A stretch of DNA of 15,853 nt from Bacillota bacterium (GTDB lineage: Bacteria > Bacillota > Bacilli > Alicyclobacillales > SLC66). Below the pieces are notes generated by a model. The model saw only the letters and a program-made list of their open reading frames with translations. It had not been told where the DNA came from and did no database searches. Below, piece by piece: positions 7,347 to 13,002 of this stretch (its first letter is position 1; every line of letters starts with the position of its first letter). Position numbers and translations under genes: made by a program. The stretch lies in the NCBI GenBank assembly GCA_021820825.1, contig JAKADD010000012.1, forward strand, positions 1-15,853, written 5' to 3'.

Positions 7347-8162
7347 CTAATGTGCGAATGTCAGATTGCCGTAGGTTGCAATCACGGGTTGAGTGTACAC
7401 CCAACTGCCGGCTGGCGTTTGTGCTGGATTGTAGAATACATAGGCGCCCGGAACCACATTTTGTCCGTTTAAAACAGCGCTGGCCGCAGCTGTATCGCGC
7501 GCTGTCGGCTGCACCTTCCAGATCCAGCCGTTGGCGACGCATGTGAATTGCGCGTGTCCATTGATGGTTTGGAAGATTACCCCCTGGATCGTATGTGCGT
7601 AGTAGGGATTGTGCATGCGATTGACAATCACATCGCCGACGGCGATTTTTGCATTCATTGGCTGTTGGCCGGCTTCAGCCGCGATGACGCGAGTCAGCCA
7701 GTACAGATTGTTGGCTCCACTCGCCGGAACGGCGGCGGTTGTGGTTGGCGATGAACTGGTTTCCGGAATCTGAAGTAATTGACCAGCTTGCAGGTTTGTC
7801 GGGAGTACCTGGGGGTTGGCGGTTTGCAAGGCGGACCAAGACACTCCCAGACGTTTCGCAATCAGCCATTCGGTGTCGCCCTGCTGCACCGTATACGTTT
7901 GGTGTGACACCGTACTGGACGCGGCAGCCACGGGTTGCGGAATCTGCAGTTGCTTGCCGATTGGCAGATTGTTCGCCTGCAAACCAGGATTTGCGGCTTC
8001 AAGCCCGGTCAGAGTCACATGCTCCCTCTGGCTGATGAGCCAGAGTGTGTCGCCCTGCTGCACTGTATACAGTTGCGCGGCAAAGGCCGGTTTGCCAAGC
8101 AACAATGAACTGAGAAACATGGCGGCAAGGCCTGTCATGATTGCAGTGCGTTTTTTTGCCAT
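7347..8162 (-). CDS. Secreted LysM cell-wall hydrolase, SleB/CwlJ type
   Basis: Exported peptidoglycan hydrolase, probably a lytic transglycosylase acting on spore cortex or vegetative wall. The 271-residue product has a signal peptide (MAKKRTAIMTG..., cleavage likely after KPAFA at about 28), two LysM peptidoglycan-binding modules (about 31-75 and 89-133, each starting YTVQQGDT.WLI), a Ser/Thr/Ala linker, and a C-terminal Hydrolase_2 domain (about 153-271) with RVIAAEAG (catalytic Glu163 expected), AVGDVIVNRM, FTCVANG and YVFYNPAQ. The ATG at 8162 has GAGGAGG (8167-8173) at a short 4-nt spacing. It resembles SleB but has two LysM units instead of one N-terminal binding domain. No ypeB partner follows; a strong terminator does. 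The SleB fold is also found in vegetative hydrolases, so a germination role is inference. Confidence 0.9.
   Translation of the reverse strand: MAKKRTAIMTGLAAMFLSSLLLGKPAFAAQLYTVQQGDTLWLISQREHVTLTGLEAANPGLQANNLPIGKQLQIPQPVAAASSTVSHQTYTVQQGDTEWLIAKRLGVSWSALQTANPQVLPTNLQAGQLLQIPETSSSPTTTAAVPASGANNLYWLTRVIAAEAGQQPMNAKIAVGDVIVNRMHNPYYAHTIQGVIFQTINGHAQFTCVANGWIWKVQPTARDTAAASAVLNGQNVVPGAYVFYNPAQTPAGSWVYTQPVIATYGNLTFAH
7873..7896. repeat. LysM-encoding DNA repeat, copy 2
   Basis: GTGTCGCCCTGCTGCAC, one variable base and GTATAC are nearly identical to 8047-8070, 174 bp (58 codons) away. They encode the start of each LysM module (YTVQQGDT). The identity at synonymous positions suggests recent duplication or gene conversion. 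Confidence 0.85.
8047..8070. repeat. LysM-encoding DNA repeat, copy 1
   Basis: Partner of 7873-7896: 23 of 24 bases are identical, differing only at the base before GTATAC. Confidence 0.85.
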
Positions 8163-8222
8163 AGTACCTCCTCGGTGCTGTCCGCTCCATTTGAAACAGA
8201 ATCAGGGGGAACGGTTTCTCTC

Positions 8223-8231
8223 ACCATAGCA
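8223..8231 (-). promoter_or_regulatory. Possible extended -10 for the LysM/SleB gene
   Basis: TGC then TATGGT on the minus strand, 61 nt before the ATG, with no recognisable -35. A small inverted repeat, CATGT (8230-8234) and ACATG (8242-8246), abuts it and could be an operator. A sporulation sigma factor might be used instead, but I could not match one convincingly. Confidence 0.3.
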
Positions 8232-8248
8232 TGTGCGGTTTACATGGG

Positions 8249-8448
8249 CTAGCTGAAATTTGTGCTAGTTGCGGAAATATTAACTGCATAAATACAGCTA
8301 AATTGACGGCATGCGCAGGCGATTGGGGCAACAGTGAGGGGAAGTGTGTCGTACAGGTTGTGAAAACGTCTGGACTGGTCGAAAACAAAAGGCAGACAGC
8401 GCGCAGCGTTCGACAGCGATTTGCGGACCCGGATGCTATCGTCGAGGC
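8249..8448. other. Divergent intergenic stretch, nothing firmly identified
   Basis: Part of a roughly 300-bp gap between the LysM/SleB gene (minus) and the small plus-strand candidate at 8465. It is AT-richer around 8255-8305 and contains TAGCTG (8250-8255) inverted with CAGCTA, possibly promoter or operator DNA. An open plus-strand frame runs through from 8231, but its residues show no family I recognise and the best ribosome binding site points to 8465. Confidence 0.4.
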
Positions 8449-8464
8449 GGGAGGGGTTTCTGCG

Positions 8465-8584
8465 ATGCGCACACGGATTATGGAAGTCTGGTCGCCGCTT
8501 AAGTGGATTGGCATACGTTTTTACGTTGCGGACGAAGGGCAGTGGTACGTCCAACTCGGAACGCGCAGTCGGCGGCGGATGTAA
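8465..8584 (+). CDS. Candidate small protein of 39 residues
   Basis: I do not recognise it. The ATG at 8465 is preceded by an excellent ribosome binding site, GGGAGGGG (8449-8456), with 8-nt spacing. The product is basic and aromatic (MRTRIMEVWSPLKWIG..., containing GQWYVQLG and ending RSRRRM), with no signal peptide or membrane segment. Its stop is only 3 nt from the convergent glycosyltransferase stop at 8588. This tight tail-to-tail packing is typical of real genes. The open frame extends upstream to 8231, so a longer form is possible. No homologue comes to mind, so existence rests on the ribosome binding site and packing alone. Confidence 0.42.
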   Translation: MRTRIMEVWSPLKWIGIRFYVADEGQWYVQLGTRSRRRM

Positions 8585-8587
8585 CGG

Positions 8588-9286
8588 TCACACCACCCCG
8601 AGCGGTTGCCGGCTGATTGCCTGTGCCTGCTGCTGTGTTATGTAACCGACGGAGACCATTCCCTGAAGCACTTCTGCCTGACGAATGTGCGCCAGACGAG
8701 GATCGGTCATTGGGTCGTAGAGACTGGGCGCTTGCGGCAATCCTGCCAGGATTGCGCACTGCGCGGGCGAAAGTTTCCAGACTGGACGGCCAAAGTACGT
8801 TTTTGCGGCCTGCCCGACACCATAGACTCCCTGTCCGAGGTAGACTTCGTTCAGATATAAAGACAGCACTTCGTTTTTGGACATGGATCGGCTGAGCATG
8901 ATTGCGAGCGCAACCTGTTTAAGTTTGCGCGGTATGGTTTTCTCACTCGACAGAAATATGTCTTTTACCAATTGTTCCGTAATTGTGCTGCCGCCCTGAA
9001 GCGGTTTGCCATGCGTAATATCGACCAGAAAAGCGCGTGCGATTCCTTCGAAGTCGATTCCGCTATTGTGGTAGAAGCTACGGTCTTCGGTCGCGATCAG
9101 CGCCAGCTGGAGAAAGCTTGGAATGCGGTTAAGCGGCACATAGCCGCCGTGCGCAGCGGCTATGTGCTTTACCCGCGCCACGAGCAGCGCTGGTATATGA
9201 GGATTCCATATGGACTGAACATAGAGGGCACTGGACACCACGACTAGGAGAACAAGCGCAATGAGCATGGAGAGCGCTTTTTTCAT
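8588..9286 (-). CDS. Monofunctional peptidoglycan glycosyltransferase (GT51)
   Basis: Membrane-anchored enzyme that polymerises lipid II into glycan strands. The 232-residue product has an N-terminal membrane anchor (about 4-26, LSMLIALVLLVVVSSALYV), then a GT51 domain: ATEDRSFYHNSGID with catalytic Glu67, QGGSTITEQLVKD with Glu104, RKLKQ, and LSLYLNEVYLGQGVYGVGQA. It ends soon after LAGLPQAPSLYDP, in a short helical tail. No transpeptidase domain follows, and the length fits the MtgA/SgtB group (about 230-270), so it looks complete rather than a truncated class A PBP. GGGAGG (9295-9300) lies 8 nt before the ATG at 9286; the longer frame to 9376 overlaps the upstream gene and has no such site. 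It lies 31 nt downstream of the Spo0E-like gene and is probably co-transcribed. Confidence 0.9.
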   Translation of the reverse strand: MKKALSMLIALVLLVVVSSALYVQSIWNPHIPALLVARVKHIAAAHGGYVPLNRIPSFLQLALIATEDRSFYHNSGIDFEGIARAFLVDITHGKPLQGGSTITEQLVKDIFLSSEKTIPRKLKQVALAIMLSRSMSKNEVLSLYLNEVYLGQGVYGVGQAAKTYFGRPVWKLSPAQCAILAGLPQAPSLYDPMTDPRLAHIRQAEVLQGMVSVGYITQQQAQAISRQPLGVV

Positions 9287-9317
9287 GTCGAATTCCTCCC
9301 GGTTGGACGGCGCGCAG

Positions 9318-9542
9318 TCAGCGGTGTGACCTGATTGCCTGGGAGTGCTTGCGCATCTCGCGGACGACCAGTTCATCCAGTTGTGCTGACAGACTGATCA
9401 TCAAAGGATCGTGGAGACTGCAATTTTGTTTGAAAAGGCCTTCCATGAGACGACGCAATACAGCCATTTGCTGAACGCTTTGTGATGCGTCTGCAGGCGG
9501 AGAATCACTGTCAGAGGGTGAACTGTACCTGCGATCCGGCAC
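9318..9542 (-). CDS. Spo0E-like aspartyl-phosphate phosphatase
   Basis: Spo0E-family proteins dephosphorylate Spo0A~P and so delay sporulation. The 74-residue product has a disordered Ser/Asp/Pro-rich N-terminus and a helical hairpin, VLRRLMEGLFKQNCSLHDP then MISLSAQLDELVVREMRKH. This matches the family layout of a first helix, a short loop and the signature S-x-x-LD (usually SQELD, here SAQLD, about residues 51-55). The family is typically 50-85 residues. The start is uncertain: GTG 9542 has only a weak AAAAGG directly before it, and the internal ATG at 9464 would give a 48-residue core. A good sigma-A promoter lies upstream, overlapped by Spo0A-box-like sequence. The gene sits directly before the glycosyltransferase gene. 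Confidence 0.72.
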   Translation of the reverse strand: MPDRRYSSPSDSDSPPADASQSVQQMAVLRRLMEGLFKQNCSLHDPLMISLSAQLDELVVREMRKHSQAIRSHR

Positions 9543-9603
9543 CTTTTAAACACCTGGTTTCTCTAGCATAGTGTGTATTCGATCTGTTTCAGAACCAGTC
9601 GTC

Positions 9604-9632
9604 ATCGTATCATAGTTTACGACAAATGTCAT
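9604..9632 (-). promoter_or_regulatory. Sigma-A promoter of the spo0E-like/mgt pair
   Basis: On the minus strand ATGACA (9632-9627), exactly 17 nt and TACGAT (9609-9604) match the housekeeping consensus at 5/6 and 4/6 positions. Transcription would begin near 9597, about 55 nt before GTG 9542. Confidence 0.6.
9616..9626 (-). promoter_or_regulatory. Spo0A-box-like sequence between -35 and -10
   Basis: TTTGTCGTAAA on the minus strand matches the Spo0A box TTGTCGAA at 7 of 8 positions and fills the promoter spacer, a typical position for repression. Inference only. Confidence 0.35.
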
Positions 9633-9641
9633 GGTGTTTTG

Positions 9642-9657
9642 TGTCGTTTTTGCGACA
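9642..9657. promoter_or_regulatory. TGTCG/CGACA inverted repeat upstream of the promoter
   Basis: TGTCG (9642-9646) and CGACA (9653-9657) flank TTTTTG. Each half contains the TGTCG core of a Spo0A box, and one reads TGTCGCAA on the minus strand. It lies 10 bp upstream of the -35 hexamer and could bind a dimeric regulator. Confidence 0.35.
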
Positions 9658-9659
9658 GC

Positions 9660-9882
9660 CTCGATTGGCTGGAAATGTGTGATGTTTCAGTTTGGGCAGC
9701 AAACGTTTGCCGGATCTAGCGCAGATTTGTAAGGGGCGCCTTTCTGCCGGAAAGGGCCGGATATGGTACGGTGTGCCTGGGCGAGTTCGGCACAACTGTG
9801 GCTTGACTCGGGCGCATCGCAACATCCGGCCTGGCCTATTCTGAGGCCGCCTGCATTCTCGGGGCGGCAGGACGGCGTACGC
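9660..9882. other. Intergenic region between rocD and the spo0E-like gene
   Basis: No gene is supported here. It contains a small hairpin, CCTTTC/GAAAGG (9739-9755), and a GC-rich inverted repeat, GCCGCC/GGCGGC (9846-9868), just past the rocD stop. The short open frames on the minus strand have no ribosome binding site or recognisable motif. Confidence 0.5.
9846..9868 (-). terminator. Possible weak terminator after rocD
   Basis: GCCGCC and GGCGGC arms (6 bp, 11-nt loop) lie just past the rocD stop, next to a second inverted repeat, CGTACGC/GCGTACG (about 9876-9895), spanning the stop codon. Neither is followed by a run of T, so termination here is doubtful. Confidence 0.25.
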
Positions 9883-11085
9883 TTATGCGCGTACGGGAGC
9901 GCCAAGAACCTGGGTGATTTCGCCAAGCGCAAAATCAAGTTCGTCCCTGGTTATGATGAGTGGAGGCGCAAAGCGGATCACGTTTTCATGCGTTTCCTTG
10001 CACAGGAGACCGCGTTCCATCAGCGCTTCGCAATAGGGGCGGGCAGGATGAGTCAGCTCCACTCCGACAAACAGTCCCTTGCCCCGGACGGAAAGGATGT
10101 CGGGGTTGCGGATCTGACGGAGTTTTTCCATAAAGTATTGGCCGAGTTCCAGCGATCGCTTCGGCAGTTCCTCTTCCTCGATGACATCAAGGGCGGCAAT
10201 GGCGCAGGCGCAGGCGAGCGGATTGCCGCCGAAGGTGGACCCATGCGAACCAGGGTCGAAAACGCCAAGCACATCGCGGTTTGCGGCAATGGCCGAGATG
10301 GGCATCACCCCGCCTCCGAGCGCTTTTCCAAGCACATAGACATCAGGTTGTACATCTTCCCAGTCACACGCAAACATCCGACCCGTGCGTCCGAATCCAC
10401 TCTGGATTTCGTCGGCCACGAAAAGCACGCCGCGTTCTTTGCAGAGTTCATAGGCCTGTCTGAGGTACCCTTCTGGCGGAACGATGATCCCTGCTTCACC
10501 CTGGATCGGTTCAACAAGAAAAGCGGCTGTGTTGTCGGTAATGGTCGCCTTCAGGGCGTCGATGTCGCCGTAGGGGATCAGTCGAAACCCTGGCGCAAGC
10601 GGGCCAAACCCGCGTTGATACTCCGGATTTGACGACATGGAAATGGCGGCCAGCGTCCGGCCGTGAAAGTTGCCTTCGCAGACGATGATCTCGGCTTGCC
10701 CAGGAGCCACGCCGCGCACCTCATAGGCGTAGCGCCGCACCGCCTTCACTGCGGTTTCAATCGCTTCAGCGCCGGTATTCATCGGCAGTACCATCTCTTT
10801 GCCGGTGACATCCGAGACCCGCTTATAAAAGGCGCCCAGATTGTCGCTGTGAAATGCTCTGGACGTGAGTGTCACGCGATCGGCCTGATCCTTCAGGGCC
10901 TGGATGATGCGCGGATGGCGATGTCCCTGGTTCACTGCCGAGTAGGCGCTGAGCATATCCAGATACTTGCGGCCCGCGGGGTCGTACACCCAGATGCGTT
11001 CTGCCCTTGCGATCACGATGGGCAGGGGATGGTAGTTGTGCGCGCCGAATGTTTCCGTCATCTTGATGATTTCTTGCGAATCCAT
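9883..11085 (-). CDS. rocD: Ornithine aminotransferase
   Basis: PLP enzyme that transfers the delta-amino group of ornithine to 2-oxoglutarate, giving glutamate semialdehyde, in arginine/ornithine catabolism linked to proline and glutamate. The 400-residue product is full length for bacterial RocD. It shows [18 protein letters not shown] near the N-terminus, the PLP phosphate loop NTGAEAIE (103-110), [30 protein letters not shown] with the ring-contacting Asp225, LGKALGGG with the Schiff-base Lys254, and [13 protein letters not shown]. The ATG at 11085 has AGGAGG (11095-11100) 9 nt upstream. It lies 25 nt downstream of brxA and is probably co-transcribed. Other class III aminotransferases are similar, but [12 protein letters not shown] is characteristic of ornithine aminotransferase. 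No other roc gene is in the window. Confidence 0.95.
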   Translation of the reverse strand: MDSQEIIKMTETFGAHNYHPLPIVIARAERIWVYDPAGRKYLDMLSAYSAVNQGHRHPRIIQALKDQADRVTLTSRAFHSDNLGAFYKRVSDVTGKEMVLPMNTGAEAIETAVKAVRRYAYEVRGVAPGQAEIIVCEGNFHGRTLAAISMSSNPEYQRGFGPLAPGFRLIPYGDIDALKATITDNTAAFLVEPIQGEAGIIVPPEGYLRQAYELCKERGVLFVADEIQSGFGRTGRMFACDWEDVQPDVYVLGKALGGGVMPISAIAANRDVLGVFDPGSHGSTFGGNPLACACAIAALDVIEEEELPKRSLELGQYFMEKLRQIRNPDILSVRGKGLFVGVELTHPARPYCEALMERGLLCKETHENVIRFAPPLIITRDELDFALGEITQVLGAPVRA

Positions 11086-11110
11086 ATGCTGATTCCTCCT
11101 GTGGCCAGGT

Positions 11111-11545
11111 TTATTGCTGGAAATGTTTCTGCATGACGGCGACCAGTTGTGCAGTTACGTCGGCGGTGCTGTGTCCTTCAATTTGACTCCGTTCGATCAG
11201 GTGCAGAAACTGTCCGTCTTTCATGAGCCCGATCGAGGGAGACGAAGGAGGATAGTTCGTAAAATAGGTGCGCGCTTTTTTTGTCGCTTCGACATCCTGG
11301 CCGGCAAATACAGTCACGAGATGATCGGGCCTGGGGCCCTGCGCAAGCGCTTCGGCCACGGCAGGCCGCGCAATGCCCGCCGCGCACCCGCAAATTGAAT
11401 TGACGACAATCAGAGTTGTGCCAGGTTTCATCTCAAACGCCTGCTCAACCGCCTCGGGCGTACGCAATTCCTGGAAGCCAATCTGTGTGAGCTCTTCGCG
11501 CATAGGCTGGATGATCTCTAAAAAAATCGGCGAATCGTATGCCAT
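11111..11545 (-). CDS. brxA: Bacilliredoxin, BrxA/BrxB (YphP/YqiW) family
   Basis: Cytoplasmic thioredoxin-fold protein that removes bacillithiol from mixed disulfides on proteins after oxidative stress. The 144-residue product, the same length as B. subtilis BrxA as I recall it, contains the hallmark [14 protein letters not shown] with active-site Cys52 and resolving Cys54 (CGC motif), [12 protein letters not shown], the YPPSSPS loop, and [10 protein letters not shown]. The start at ATG 11545 is preceded by AAGGGAG 11 nt upstream and by a strong promoter; longer readings to 11734 would run through that promoter. It is the first gene of an apparent brxA-rocD operon. BrxA and BrxB are close paralogues, so the exact letter is uncertain. 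The gene implies that the organism makes bacillithiol. Confidence 0.93.
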   Translation of the reverse strand: MAYDSPIFLEIIQPMREELTQIGFQELRTPEAVEQAFEMKPGTTLIVVNSICGCAAGIARPAVAEALAQGPRPDHLVTVFAGQDVEATKKARTYFTNYPPSSPSIGLMKDGQFLHLIERSQIEGHSTADVTAQLVAVMQKHFQQ

Positions 11546-11579
11546 GTGTATAGCGTCTCCCTTGCAGAGTTTTATATTG

Positions 11580-11610
11580 ATTATAGCACAGGAAATGTGC
11601 GCCATGTCGA
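11580..11610 (-). promoter_or_regulatory. Strong promoter of brxA-rocD
   Basis: On the minus strand TCGACA (11610-11605; 5 of 6 matches), a 19-nt spacer and a perfect TATAAT (11585-11580) preceded by TGC (extended -10). Transcription starts near 11573, about 28 nt before the brxA ATG. Confidence 0.72.
11586..11600. promoter_or_regulatory. Operator-like palindrome inside the brxA promoter
   Basis: GCACA (11586-11590), GGAAA, TGTGC (11596-11600) is a perfect 5-bp inverted repeat abutting the -10 box and filling most of the spacer. That is a repressor-type position, and a redox regulator is conceivable. The long 19-nt spacer would also suit a MerR-type activator. Inference. Confidence 0.35.
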
Positions 11611-11651
11611 AGCGGCGCCATGCCTTCTCTGCAGGAATGGCGGACAGGAGA

Positions 11652-12953
11652 TCATTCCGGAACGGCATCGCTGATTTCTGTTTCTTCGAGGTAGAGCAGT
11701 TTGGAGTCCTCGTCGTACGCGAACAGTTCTGCATAGCGTCCCCAACTGATCAGCGTGTCAAGCTGCGCGTCCGCTTCTTCCCGGCCCAGGTTTTTTTGCA
11801 GAATTTCGAGAAAAAACTCGCGGGGCATCTGGCTGTTGCGCTTCGATTGCAATACCCAAAGGATGCGTTCCATGAACGGCACATAGCGCAACGATTGTTC
11901 TCGGAAGATGGTTTTTCGTTCCAGTACAGTCGCGTCGGCGAGTTTCCGGCCGATCGGCGTCAGATCAAAGTCGCCGGATGACACGGTTGCAAATTCAAAG
12001 ATTCGGCAGGTCTCCACGATCGGCAGCAGGTCTTCCAGGTCAAAGGCCAGCGACTCGCCAATCTTGTACAGATCCACCCGTCCTCCCAAATCGTCCACCA
12101 GTTCAATGAAACCGGTCACGGCGCCCGGTGCGACATCTGGAATGATCGTCATCTTGCGGTTCGTTGGCGCACTTGTTTCCGCCACGGTCGACTTGGCGTC
12201 CTTTATTTGCGTGAGTATCGAATACAATTCGTCTACAAGGCGGGTGAAGGGATCGGACTTCCGGTCGCGCCAGTGCGGCAGGGGGATCGGCATGTTGTTC
12301 ACGATACGCGCCGGGTCCCTTGACAGCACCAGTGCGCGGTCGGCCATATAAACGGCCTCCTCGATGCCATGCGTGACAAGGACGATTGCTTTGGTCGGAA
12401 ATTTCCCCATTTGCCACAGTTCCAGAATGTCGCGTTTCAAGTTTTCCGCTGTCAGGACATCGAGCGCTGAAAACGGTTCGTCCATGAGCAAGATATCCGG
12501 CTCCATGACGAGCGCTCTGCCGATTCCCACGCGTTGGCGCATACCGCCTGACAGTTCTTTGGGATATGCTCCTTCAAACCCGTCCAGTCCGATCATGTCA
12601 ATGGCCGCGATCGCCTTATCCCGTTTCTCCGTACGGCTGATGGATGCGTATCGCAATCCGAGCTCGACATTTTCCAGAACGGTTAGCCAAGGGAAGAGCG
12701 CGAATGACTGAAACACCATGCTGACGCCGGGATTGGTGCCGCTAAACGGCTGCCCTCTATATAAAACCTGACCAGTGGTCGGTTGAATCAGTCCCGCAAT
12801 AATGCGCAGCAGTGTGCTTTTGCCGGATCCCGATGGACCAAGCAGGGCGATGAAATCACCTTCCGCAACGCGCAGATCAATGTCGCTCAGAACATGAAAC
12901 TGGGCGCCGTTTGCTCCGGGGAAAACCTTGGAAAGGTTCTTGACCTCGATCAA
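11652..12953 (-). CDS. ABC transporter ATPase, NitT/TauT type, with C-terminal AAA-associated domain
   Basis: Energises an import system of the nitrate/sulfonate/bicarbonate class; the substrate is unknown. The 433-residue product has a standard ABC domain (about 1-240): Walker A GPSGSGKST (39-47), Q-loop VFQSFALFPWLTV, signature LSGGMRQRV (134-142), Walker B ILLMDEP, D-loop SALD, and switch His in LVTHGIEEA. After a linker, a domain of roughly 150 residues (about 280-425), rich in acidic and aromatic residues, matches the AAA-associated C-terminal domain known in some such ATPases. TTG 12953 is the first standard start but lies 23 nt from AAAGGAGG (12977-12984); an in-frame CTG at 12968 is 8 nt from it and would add five residues. 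The gene follows the fused permease closely on the same strand. No substrate-binding protein gene is adjacent. Confidence 0.93.
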   Translation of the reverse strand: MIEVKNLSKVFPGANGAQFHVLSDIDLRVAEGDFIALLGPSGSGKSTLLRIIAGLIQPTTGQVLYRGQPFSGTNPGVSMVFQSFALFPWLTVLENVELGLRYASISRTEKRDKAIAAIDMIGLDGFEGAYPKELSGGMRQRVGIGRALVMEPDILLMDEPFSALDVLTAENLKRDILELWQMGKFPTKAIVLVTHGIEEAVYMADRALVLSRDPARIVNNMPIPLPHWRDRKSDPFTRLVDELYSILTQIKDAKSTVAETSAPTNRKMTIIPDVAPGAVTGFIELVDDLGGRVDLYKIGESLAFDLEDLLPIVETCRIFEFATVSSGDFDLTPIGRKLADATVLERKTIFREQSLRYVPFMERILWVLQSKRNSQMPREFFLEILQKNLGREEADAQLDTLISWGRYAELFAYDEDSKLLYLEETEISDAVPE

Positions 12954-12976
12954 TGTGCTGGCAGTCAGGACGAACG

Positions 12977-12984
12977 CCTCCTTT
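12977..12984 (-). promoter_or_regulatory. Strong ribosome binding site, apparently spaced for a CTG start
   Basis: AAAGGAGG lies 8 nt upstream of an in-frame CTG (12966-12968) and 23 nt upstream of the TTG usually chosen for the ABC ATPase. No ATG, GTG or TTG lies at the usual distance in that frame. Confidence 0.6.
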
Positions 12985-13002
12985 CTTTATGCGACAGTGC
13001 GG

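Noticed and set aside
9610..9938. Minus-strand frames between rocD and the spo0E-like gene
   Set aside because: No ribosome binding site and no motif; they overlap the promoter region or the rocD end in another frame.
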